A stretch of DNA of 6,845 nt from assembly GCA_017936985.1 (NCBI GenBank), contig JAGBEM010000185.1, forward strand, positions 1 to 6,845, written 5' to 3'. The translations under genes and the position numbers were made by a program. The notes under the pieces are model-generated. The model searched no databases and was not told the origin of the DNA. It saw only the letters and a program-made list of their open reading frames with translations. Position 1 is the first letter of the stretch. Each line of letters opens with the position of its first letter. Shown piece by piece: positions 1-5,624 of the stretch. Origin of the DNA: Oscillospiraceae bacterium. Its GTDB lineage: Bacteria; Bacillota_A; Clostridia; Oscillospirales; Oscillospiraceae.

Positions 1-2234
1 CGCTTCAAGCCGGCGTGCAGGGGCTCCAATACCTTCTTGAACAGGCGGCAGGCAGGATTACCCTTATCTCCAACCAGAGTAATGACCTCAGGTGTATCAT
101 AGCCACACCATACCGCCGCTGTATAATAGCTTGTAAAGCCGCAGAACCAGCGGTCCTTCAAGCTGGAAGTCGTACCGGTCTTACCGGCCACATCCTGACC
201 GCTCAGGTCGCCTCTGGTGCCGGTACCGCTCTGAACCGCCTTGTCAAGGCAGTAGTTCATATAATTGACGGACTTCTCGCTGAGGATCGTCTGGGAATCC
301 TGGGCATTATCCAGGATCAATTCGCCTTTACTGTTATAAACCTTGGTATAGGTTCTTGCTTCTCTGCGGACGCCCTTATTGGCAAAGGTAGAGTAAGCCT
401 CAGCCATCTGCCGCACAGACACACCGACGGTGGGCGCGCCCATACCCAAGGGAGAATAGCCCAAGTCGCTGAAATACTTACCGGAAGCGTTATAATACTC
501 GTCAACCAGCCAGTTCAGTCCAAAACGTTCCTTGGCGAACTTATAGCTATAGGTCAGACCAATGGAGTCCAGAACATTGACCGCAACTGCGTTGACAGAC
601 TTCTCCACTGCATTGTAGATCGTCCTGCTATAGGCATAGGAACGGTCATCATTATACGGATAAGGTCTATCGCCGGTATAGTAAAGGGGCATATCCTTAA
701 CCACAGATGCCGGAGTAATGGCACCGAGCTCAAAGCCGGGTGCATAGACTGTCAAAGGCTTGATGGAAGAACCGGGCTGCAGCTCTGCTTCCGTTGCGCG
801 GTTAAAGGCATCATGGACAGTCTTTTCGCCAACGCCACCGGCCATAGCCACAATATCGCCAGTGCTGTTGTCAATAATGATCATACTAGATTCCAGCTGC
901 TGCAGGCTCTTATCCGCAGGAATCTCACTCAGATTGGTATAGATCTTGTCCACCTGGTTCTGCACATCCATATCCAGCGTGGAATAGATATGATAGCCGG
1001 CGCTGCAAACAAGGTCTTTATAAAAAGCCTTGGTATCTTTGTCCAGCTTATCCCACTCAAAGCCATCCCGCTGTGCAAAGGCGGAGGCAACATCCTCAAG
1101 AAGGGTATCCACAAACCAGGAATAAACCTCCTGAGAAGCATCATCGCCGATCTCTGTCACTGTGTCGCACACAGGGCAATAATACAAACCATCACTTTTC
1201 TTGACAAAGTTCTTGACCTGGTCATGGTAGCGGCATGCTTCGTTGGGGCAATCAGCCAGCTTATCTTCCGGTGCGATACCGCGCTTGAATACCAGTTCCT
1301 GTGCCAGAGCTTCCTGGTATTCCTCCTCCGTCAGATAGCCTTCATTGCGCATGACCCAAAGGGTGTTCTCTTTACGAACATGATTTCGCTCAAAACCATT
1401 CATTTCCCGAATATCACCTTCGGTGACTTCGTACTTAAACACCTTTTCATTGGTAGGGTCGTAGATTGAAGGGTTGTTGGTAATGCTGATCAAACAGGCA
1501 CACTCCGCCGGGGTCAGCAGCTCCAGCTCCTTACCGAAGTAATACTCTGCTGCCGCCTTAACGCCGTAGATACGGTTGCCAAGGTAGATCTCGTTGAGAT
1601 ACCAGGTAATGATAACAGTCTTATCGTAACGCTTTTCCAGCTCCGTTGCACGGAATATCTCCTGGACCTTTCGCTGCACCGTCACATCGTCCGCGCTTTC
1701 ATCCTGCGCCAAGAACAGATTCTTGATCAGCTGCTGCGTAATCGAAGATCCGCCGAACTGATCGCCGGAGCCGACGAACATATTAATACACGCCTTGATG
1801 GTTGTAAACCAGTCAACACCCTGGTGCTCAAAGAAGCGCTTGTCTTCGATTGCTACAGCTGCGTTGATCATTGCCTTGGGGATCTCTTCGTAGGTAGCCC
1901 GGGAGCTGGTGGTCTGGGCATGGAGCTTCTGGAGCGTTTCGATGTTTCCGTTGGCGTCCAGATAGTAGACCACAGAGTTCTGGTCCAGATCAAAGCCATC
2001 CAGCGACACATTGGAATTGGGGATAATATCATCCTGCAAATAATCGCCCAGCGTGCCGACAAACACCACAAGGCACACGCCGCCAATAACGATTACCGTA
2101 GCCACTGCGCCCAATACGATTTTTAATACTGAATAAAACGCGATCCACAAAGCGCGCATAAAGGCAGGCAGTCCGGTCAGCTTCCAGGACTGTCGTGTAA
2201 CCTTGCGTCTGCGTTCCTGATTTTCTTTAGCCAT
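1..2234 (-). CDS. Class A penicillin-binding protein (glycosyltransferase + transpeptidase), C-terminus cut off by window edge
   Basis: This bifunctional peptidoglycan synthase polymerises lipid II and cross-links the stem peptides on the outer face of the membrane. The visible part is 744 residues. A basic cytoplasmic N-terminus is followed by one membrane anchor (about residues 37-60). A GT51 glycosyltransferase domain (about 110-260) shows EDKRFFEHQG with catalytic Glu130, GGSSITQQL, RKVQE with the second Glu192, and NEIYLGNRIYG. The transpeptidase domain (about 445-744) shows SSIK with nucleophile Ser489, SVN at 546-548 and KTGTT at 685-689. An inserted segment between the domains carries four cysteines (329, 334, 353, 356) in CX4C and CX2C pairs. 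The ATG at 2234 has GGAGG seven bases upstream. The frame stays open to position 3, so only the tail after the KTG motif is missing. PBP1A/ponA type is likely; the exact paralogue is not certain. Confidence 0.96.
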   Translation of the reverse strand, partial: MAKENQERRRKVTRQSWKLTGLPAFMRALWIAFYSVLKIVLGAVATVIVIGGVCLVVFVGTLGDYLQDDIIPNSNVSLDGFDLDQNSVVYYLDANGNIETLQKLHAQTTSSRATYEEIPKAMINAAVAIEDKRFFEHQGVDWFTTIKACINMFVGSGDQFGGSSITQQLIKNLFLAQDESADDVTVQRKVQEIFRATELEKRYDKTVIITWYLNEIYLGNRIYGVKAAAEYYFGKELELLTPAECACLISITNNPSIYDPTNEKVFKYEVTEGDIREMNGFERNHVRKENTLWVMRNEGYLTEEEYQEALAQELVFKRGIAPEDKLADCPNEACRYHDQVKNFVKKSDGLYYCPVCDTVTEIGDDASQEVYSWFVDTLLEDVASAFAQRDGFEWDKLDKDTKAFYKDLVCSAGYHIYSTLDMDVQNQVDKIYTNLSEIPADKSLQQLESSMIIIDNSTGDIVAMAGGVGEKTVHDAFNRATEAELQPGSSIKPLTVYAPGFELGAITPASVVKDMPLYYTGDRPYPYNDDRSYAYSRTIYNAVEKSVNAVAVNVLDSIGLTYSYKFAKERFGLNWLVDEYYNASGKYFSDLGYSPLGMGAPTVGVSVRQMAEAYSTFANKGVRREARTYTKVYNSKGELILDNAQDSQTILSEKSVNYMNYCLDKAVQSGTGTRGDLSGQDVAGKTGTTSSLKDRWFCGFTSYYTAAVWCGYDTPEVITLVGDKGNPACRLFKKVLEPLHAGLK
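1167..1250 (-). other. Putative zinc-ribbon (four-cysteine) insertion inside the PBP
   Basis: This stretch encodes residues 329-356 of the PBP, lying between the glycosyltransferase and transpeptidase domains. It contains CPNEAC and, 18 residues later, CPVC, giving a CX4C-X18-CX2C pattern typical of small metal-binding ribbons. The spacing and the Cys-Pro context are seen directly. Metal binding is inferred, and because this part of the protein lies outside the membrane, the cysteines could instead form disulfides. Confidence 0.6.
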
Positions 2235-2322
2235 GCTTTTACCTCCAAAACAGCAGCCCAAGAGGTCTGCGCGGGAACTGTTTTTTGTGCTGACAACATT
2301 TATGCATTCTATCAGCCATATG

Positions 2323-2351
2323 ATTATAGCATACCCAAAAGCAAAACGAAA
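2323..2351 (-). promoter_or_regulatory. Extended -10 promoter for the PBP gene
   Basis: On the minus strand a perfect TATAAT (2328 to 2323) is preceded by TGC, giving the TGnTATAAT extended -10 form. A poor -35 (TTTCGT, 2351 to 2346) lies 17 bases upstream, which fits promoters that rely on the TG element. Transcription would start near 2316, leaving a leader of about 80 nt before the ATG at 2234. Confidence 0.65.
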
Positions 2352-2359
2352 GACCCAAT

Positions 2360-2374
2360 TTGTTAATATAACAA
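2360..2374. promoter_or_regulatory. 15-bp palindrome, possible operator in the divergent promoter region
   Basis: TTGTTA and TAACAA form a perfect 6-bp inverted repeat around ATA. It sits just upstream of the PBP promoter elements and about 40-55 bases before the start codon of the small gene, where a regulator could act on either side. The halves resemble those of Rex operators, but the spacing is three bases shorter than the usual 18-bp Rex site. No regulator can be named. Confidence 0.4.
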
Positions 2375-2415
2375 GAATTTTACGGCATACTAGTACCAAA
2401 AAGGAGGTCACACAA

Positions 2416-2640
2416 ATGAACAGAGCGTCATATTTATATTGTATACTGACTTTTGGCTTTCTGCTTGGTATCCATCAAGGACGCATCGCCCTGTGGAAGG
2501 ATGACGATCCCCAGCCGGTAAAGGTATTCCCCTACTACGCTTCCATGCTGCCGAAAGCCGACCAGCAGGCGCTGGAACAAGGCATTTATCTGGATGACGA
2601 TGCGGATCTTCGCAGTCTGCTTGAAGATTATCTTTCCTAA
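2416..2640 (+). CDS. Small membrane-anchored protein of unknown function (possible BofC C-terminal-like)
   Basis: A 74-residue protein. Residues 5-19 are hydrophobic (SYLYCILTFGFLLGI), forming a single membrane anchor or uncleaved signal, followed by an acidic DDD patch at 29-31 and a short outer domain. The C-terminal half reads LPKADQQALEQGI then LRSLLEDYLS. This 'Leu-Pro...Asp...Leu...Gly-Ile...Leu-Leu-Glu-Asp' pattern resembles, from memory, the small C-terminal domain of the sporulation protein BofC, but I could not verify that. The ATG at 2416 is chosen because AAGGAGG (2401-2407 region) lies about eight bases upstream; a longer in-frame reading from 2233 would run across the divergent promoter region and has no better start. 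It is transcribed away from the PBP gene and stops 77 bases before the DUF1292 start, which has its own promoter. No enzyme motif is visible. Confidence 0.8.
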   Translation: MNRASYLYCILTFGFLLGIHQGRIALWKDDDPQPVKVFPYYASMLPKADQQALEQGIYLDDDADLRSLLEDYLS

Positions 2641-2655
2641 TATACAACTGCCCTC

Positions 2656-2684
2656 TTGATTTTACGCAGCTTATGCGTTAAAAT
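2656..2684 (+). promoter_or_regulatory. Sigma-A-type promoter for the DUF1292 gene
   Basis: TTGATT at 2656-2661 and TAAAAT at 2679-2684 are separated by 17 bases, close to the TTGACA-N17-TATAAT consensus. Transcription would start near 2691, about 27 nt before the ATG at 2718. Confidence 0.6.
2664..2678. promoter_or_regulatory. Inverted repeat inside the DUF1292 promoter spacer
   Basis: ACGCA (2664-2668) and TGCGT (2674-2678) form a perfect inverted repeat around GCTTA, exactly between the -35 and -10 boxes. A protein bound here would block RNA polymerase, so it may be an operator. It could also be a weak hairpin at the end of the preceding small gene, but no T-run follows. Confidence 0.35.
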
Positions 2685-2717
2685 TAGTTTACAAGAAAGA
2701 AGCGGAGGTTGATCCCA

Positions 2718-2993
2718 ATGGCTGACACATACGGTTCCGATTTTATGACCATCGTCGATGAGGATGGACAGGAATATGAGCTGGAGATCCTGACTACACT
2801 GGAATATAACGGAAATTCCTATATGGCTGTCATTCCGGCCGGCGACGGCGAAGAGGAAGATCTGGAAGTCAGTATCCTCAAGTCTGTGGATGAAGACGGC
2901 GAGCCGATCCTCTGCGCCATAGAAGATGAACTGGAGCTTCAGGCTGTATATGATCTGATCATGGATCAGCTTTACGAAGAGGACCAAGAGTAA
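2718..2993 (+). CDS. DUF1292 family protein (YrzB-like)
   Basis: A 91-residue, very acidic cytoplasmic protein of the DUF1292 family, whose function is unknown. The typical pattern is present: an N-terminal beta-rich part with TIVDEDGQEYE (11-21) and LEYNGNSYMAVIP (28-40), an acidic turn DGEEEDLEV, then VDEDGEPIL and a C-terminal helix of the LQAVYDLIMDQL type. In Bacillus the homologue yrzB follows yrzL (ireB) and yrrK (ruvX); here ruvX is about 3 kb away on the other strand. The ATG at 2718 is chosen because GGAGG at 2704-2708 lies nine bases upstream; an in-frame TTG at 2709 directly abuts that site and is unlikely. No terminator separates the gene from the structured RNA that begins about six bases after its stop codon. 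Confidence 0.88.
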   Translation: MADTYGSDFMTIVDEDGQEYELEILTTLEYNGNSYMAVIPAGDGEEEDLEVSILKSVDEDGEPILCAIEDELELQAVYDLIMDQLYEEDQE

Positions 2994-3192
2994 TTTTTGC
3001 CTGCTTGGTGCGTGACGTATCCTTTTGGACCCACATTTTTTTATTGGGATGCCAGACTTCATGGCTGGTGTGCAGACCTCCCGCCTGCGCTTTGACGTAC
3101 GGTGGACGTTGGGAGCTAGTAAGGTCATGAGCAGCAACCCACCTGCCATTCGTGCAGGTCATAATTGGATGCGCACGGCCAAAGCGGGTCTT
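2994..3192 (+). ncRNA. Structured non-coding RNA, 6S-RNA-like candidate
   Basis: This gene-free stretch can fold into one closed unit of about 190 nt. The ends pair: 2999-3006 with 3182-3189, 3007-3008 with 3179-3180, and 3009-3014 with 3170-3175, leaving a three-base bulge (3176-3178). Inside are hairpins at 3049-3071, 3075-3126 (with inner stems 3079-3082/3111-3114 and 3086-3089/3096-3099) and a perfect ACCTGC/GCAGGT hairpin at 3141-3159. An alternative long rod pairs 3067-3073 with 3134-3139. An intrinsic terminator follows directly. Size, closed ends, bulged closing stem, open centre and 3'-side hairpin fit 6S RNA (ssrS), which binds sigma-A RNA polymerase. I cannot match conserved bases with certainty; raiA RNA or another clostridial RNA remains possible. 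No clear promoter is visible just upstream, so the 5' end may come from processing of the DUF1292 transcript. Confidence 0.58.
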
Positions 3193-3218
3193 AAAACGGG
3201 AGCTATGCTCCCGTTTTT
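3193..3218 (+). terminator. Intrinsic terminator after the structured RNA
   Basis: AAAACGGGAGC and GCTCCCGTTTT form a perfect 11-bp stem around a TAT loop, and the 3' arm runs into a five-T tract. It ends the RNA unit (and any read-through from DUF1292) before the promoter of the foldase gene. Confidence 0.92.
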
Positions 3219-3281
3219 CTTGCATTTTCAGTGAAAACTGTAAACTTTTTACGATTTTTAGGAATTTGAAGAACAAAACAC

Positions 3282-3310
3282 TTGCAACTAGAGAAGAAAT
3301 CAGTTATAAT
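3282..3310 (+). promoter_or_regulatory. Strong sigma-A-type promoter for the foldase gene
   Basis: TTGCAA (3282-3287) and a perfect TATAAT (3305-3310) are separated by exactly 17 bases in an AT-rich stretch. Transcription should start near 3317. This rules out the earlier in-frame start at 3313 and supports the ATG at 3376. Confidence 0.82.
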
Positions 3311-3320
3311 ACTTGGGACT

Positions 3321-3340
3321 TTGCGCGAAATGCTGCGCAA
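3321..3340 (+). promoter_or_regulatory. Hairpin at the 5' end of the foldase mRNA
   Basis: TTGCGC (3321-3326) and GCGCAA (3335-3340) are perfect inverted arms around an eight-base loop, beginning a few bases after the predicted transcription start. It could be a 5' stabilising stem-loop or an operator; it is too far from the ribosome-binding site to block it directly. Confidence 0.4.
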
Positions 3341-3375
3341 TACAACCAACTGCACACATGAGAGGAAATGATTAC

Positions 3376-5163
3376 ATGAGCGCATCTGATAAGAAAAAGC
3401 TCCGCAAGGAGCAGAACGCTGCTGCAATGACTGAAAAGCAGCGCCAGGCACAGAAGGAGGCAAAATCCCTCAAGGCCTATACCCTGACCTTTGTGGTCGT
3501 CATGGTACTTGTTGTTGCCATGGTCCTTGGTATTGCCCTCCGTTCCCCCATCGAAGGTCTGGTTAACCGCAACACCCACGCCGTCACTGTCGGCACCCAT
3601 GAGCTGACCATTCCCGAATTCAGCTACTTCTTTGTTGACGAGATCAACAGTTACTACTACAATCTTTACGCCTACTACGGCTCTTATGCCCAGTATTTCA
3701 TGGGCTTCACCGCCGGTAAGTCTTTGAACGAGCAGGTCTATGACAAGGAGACCGGCGAGACTTGGGCCAAGCACTTTATGACAGAAGCTGCCGAAAGTGC
3801 GCAGGAGATCTTCGGTCTGTATGATCTGGCTGTTAAGAACGAGCATGAGATGACCGAGGATGAGATCTCTGCTATGGACAAGCAGATCTCTGACCTGAAA
3901 GAAACCGCCAAGAGCAACAAACTGAGCACCAACGCATATCTGAAGGCTCTGTACGGCAACGGTGCAACTCTGAAAACCTTTGAAAAGTACACCTCCGTCA
4001 GTGCTATGGCTTCTTCCTACTACAACAAGCACAGCGAGGAACTGAAGGATTCTTACACTGACGCAACTTTCAGCAAGTACGAAGAGGATAAGGTCGGCGA
4101 GTACTACTCCTACAGCTACCTGCTGTACAAAATCAATGTGGAAGACTACCTGGGCGAGGGAACCAAGGGTGAGGACGGCAAGGTTACTTACACCGATGAA
4201 CAAAAGGCTGCAGCTCTGGAGGCTGCCAAGGCAGATGTAGAAAAGCTGCTGAATGCCGGCATTATTGACGAAGAGACCTTCAACGCTGCACTGTTGCAGA
4301 TCCAGAAGACCACCGAGTCCGACAAGAAGGAAGAATCCACCACTAAGTCCACAGAATCCACCGATTCTACCTCCTCCACCGAGTCCAGCGACGACAAGAA
4401 GGAAGAGGACGATAAGAAGGAAGAAGAGGACAAGAAGGACATTCCCCTGTGCACTGTCGGCGAGGATGTTCTGTTCAGCAGCCTGGACAAGACTCTGCAG
4501 GATTGGGTCACCGGCAAGGATTTTGTGACCGACAAGATCGCTTCTGTTGAGATAAAGGTGGAAGTGCCTCACACCCACGAAGAAGGTGAAGAGCACTCCG
4601 ATGACGAGGAAGTGGAATACGAGGTCACCGGCTTCTATGTGATCCTGCCCACCGGTGTCAACAAGAATGATATGAAGCTGGTCAATGTACGTCACATTCT
4701 GATCACCATCGAGGAGCTGGATAAGGACGCATCTGTTGCAGAAAAGGAAAAGGCCGATGCCGCAGCAAAGGCCGCTGCCGAAGATCTGCTGAAGGAGTGG
4801 AAGTCCGGCAAGGCTACCGCTGAGAGCTTTGGCGAGTTGGCCAATAAGCACAGCAAGGATGGCGGCTCCAATACCAACGGCGGCCTGTACGAGGACATCT
4901 ACCCCGGTTGGGCCGTGGAAGAGTTCAATGACTGGTGCTTCGATGCTGAGCGTAAGGCTGGCGATTCCGGCGTTGTCAAGACTGACAACGGCTACCATGT
5001 CATGTATCTGGAGGGCTACGGTGAATACACCTACCGCAACTACATGATCATGAACGACAAGCTGGCGGATGATCTGGAAGCCTATGTCGATGAGATCGTG
5101 AAGACTACCCCCTATACCGAGGTCGACCTTTCCCGTATGAACTGGGACATCACCTTCGGCTAA
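3376..5163 (+). CDS. Membrane-anchored PpiC-type (parvulin) peptidyl-prolyl isomerase / foldase
   Basis: A 595-residue foldase that probably helps exported proteins fold at the outer face of the membrane, as SurA and PrsA do. A Lys-rich cytoplasmic start (1-34) precedes one membrane helix (35-55). There is no lipobox cysteine, so unlike PrsA it is not a lipoprotein. A long helical chaperone-like region rich in Tyr, Lys and Glu (about 60-310) follows, then a Ser/Thr/Asp/Lys/Glu linker (316-355), a segment with HTHEEGEEH (399-407), and the parvulin domain (436-553). That domain shows VRHIL with His440, ELANKHSKDGGS, NGGLYEDIYPG, and GYHVMYLEG with His541. AGAGGA lies nine bases before the ATG at 3376. 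The gene has its own promoter and terminator, so it is probably transcribed alone. Substrates cannot be read from the sequence; the PBP nearby is one candidate only. Confidence 0.93.
   Translation: MSASDKKKLRKEQNAAAMTEKQRQAQKEAKSLKAYTLTFVVVMVLVVAMVLGIALRSPIEGLVNRNTHAVTVGTHELTIPEFSYFFVDEINSYYYNLYAYYGSYAQYFMGFTAGKSLNEQVYDKETGETWAKHFMTEAAESAQEIFGLYDLAVKNEHEMTEDEISAMDKQISDLKETAKSNKLSTNAYLKALYGNGATLKTFEKYTSVSAMASSYYNKHSEELKDSYTDATFSKYEEDKVGEYYSYSYLLYKINVEDYLGEGTKGEDGKVTYTDEQKAAALEAAKADVEKLLNAGIIDEETFNAALLQIQKTTESDKKEESTTKSTESTDSTSSTESSDDKKEEDDKKEEEDKKDIPLCTVGEDVLFSSLDKTLQDWVTGKDFVTDKIASVEIKVEVPHTHEEGEEHSDDEEVEYEVTGFYVILPTGVNKNDMKLVNVRHILITIEELDKDASVAEKEKADAAAKAAAEDLLKEWKSGKATAESFGELANKHSKDGGSNTNGGLYEDIYPGWAVEEFNDWCFDAERKAGDSGVVKTDNGYHVMYLEGYGEYTYRNYMIMNDKLADDLEAYVDEIVKTTPYTEVDLSRMNWDITFG
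4321..4440 (+). repeat. Low-complexity linker with short tandem repeats inside the foldase gene
   Basis: Residues 316-355 use almost only Ser, Thr, Asp, Glu and Lys. At 4393-4440 a GA(C/T)AAGAAGGAAGA-type unit recurs (4393-4410, 4411-4428, partial 4429-4440), coding for D-K-K-E-E repeats. A related copy lies at 4321-4334. It probably forms a flexible charged spacer between the N-terminal chaperone part and the isomerase domain, and could vary in length between strains by slippage. Confidence 0.75.
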
Positions 5164-5173
5164 TCTCAATAAC

Positions 5174-5206
5174 AAATACCCGACTTCTGCGGAAGTCGGG
5201 TATTTT
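5174..5206 (+). terminator. Intrinsic terminator after the foldase gene
   Basis: A 14-bp perfect stem pairs 5174-5187 with 5192-5205 around a TGCG loop; its core arms read ACCCGACTTC and GAAGTCGGGT, and the stem closes with A-T pairs running into TTTT. It starts 11 bases after the foldase stop codon. Because the arms end in both an A-run and a T-run, weak termination in the other direction is possible. Confidence 0.92.
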
Positions 5207-5264
5207 CTCTGCTCTGGAATAAAACTGCCAAATCCAGCAGATGCTGTGAGCAGGAGGCGATATC

Positions 5265-5624
5265 ATGTTGAAGAAAAAGGAATATATGACCGCGCTGGCA
5301 GGGGCAGCGGCAGGTGCAGTGAATGGGCTGTTCGGTGCCGGCGGTGGAATGGTGCTGGTTCCCCTCCTAAATGTCTGTACACATTTGGAGCAAAACCAAG
5401 TCTTCCCTGCTTCAGTATCCATTATCCTGCCGATCTGCGTCGTCTCCCTGCTGTTTACGTTGCCGGAAACCGGATTGCCATTGAATGAAGCCTGGCCGTA
5501 TTTGCTTGCCAGTATCCCCGGTGGGCTTTTAGCCGGATTTTTCGACGGAAAAATACCGGTAAAATGGCTGCACCGGGCATTGGGTTTGCTGATCATTTGG
5601 GGAGGTATCCGATATTTATGGTAG
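5265..5624 (+). CDS. TauE/SafE (TSUP) family transporter, N-terminal half protein
   Basis: This 119-residue integral membrane protein matches the first half of TauE/SafE (formerly DUF81) permeases, which are usually single chains of about 250 residues made of two similar halves and are linked to export of sulfite, sulfoacetate or related organic anions. The family glycine motif appears as GLFGAGGGMVLVPLL (21-35). Membrane segments are predicted at about 9-34, 47-67, 76-94 and 102-119. AGGAGG (5252-5257) lies seven bases before the ATG. The stop overlaps the start of the second half gene (ATGGTAG, 5618-5624), so the two are probably translationally coupled and form a heterodimer. No clear promoter is visible in the 58 bases between the upstream terminator and this start; read-through from the foldase promoter is possible. 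The transported anion cannot be deduced. Confidence 0.87.
   Translation: MLKKKEYMTALAGAAAGAVNGLFGAGGGMVLVPLLNVCTHLEQNQVFPASVSIILPICVVSLLFTLPETGLPLNEAWPYLLASIPGGLLAGFFDGKIPVKWLHRALGLLIIWGGIRYLW

Noticed and set aside
15..1469. A 484-residue open frame on the plus strand opposite the PBP gene.
   Set aside because: It is the antisense shadow of a gene with all PBP motifs, has no domain pattern or ribosome-binding site, and would contradict the PBP reading.
2994..3192. Signal recognition particle RNA, tmRNA, RNase P RNA or a T-box as the identity of the structured RNA.
   Set aside because: The SRP GGAA-tetraloop helix, the tmRNA ends, the RNase P core GAGGAAAGTCC and the T-box GGGTGG sequence are all missing.
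3229..3240. Short inverted repeat CAGT-GAAA-ACTG after the RNA terminator.
   Set aside because: Four-base arms in an AT-rich stretch are expected by chance and it does not touch the promoter boxes.
2637..3276. Small open frames on both strands across the DUF1292 gene and the structured RNA (for example 2637-3149, 2959-3276 and 3025-3234).
   Set aside because: They cross the terminator, the promoter or the real coding frame, show no family motif, and the base pairing of the region explains it better as RNA.
3304..5175. A 623-residue open frame on the minus strand opposite the foldase gene.
   Set aside because: Low-complexity Leu/Val/Gly text created by the codon bias of the foldase gene on the other strand; no start signal and it runs across both the terminator side and the promoter of the real gene.
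5564..5624. The split transporter as a pseudogene caused by frameshift.
   Set aside because: Both halves are complete four-helix units, the second has its own GGGGAGG site, and the overlap is of the usual coupled type. A sequencing error stays possible but is not the simplest reading.
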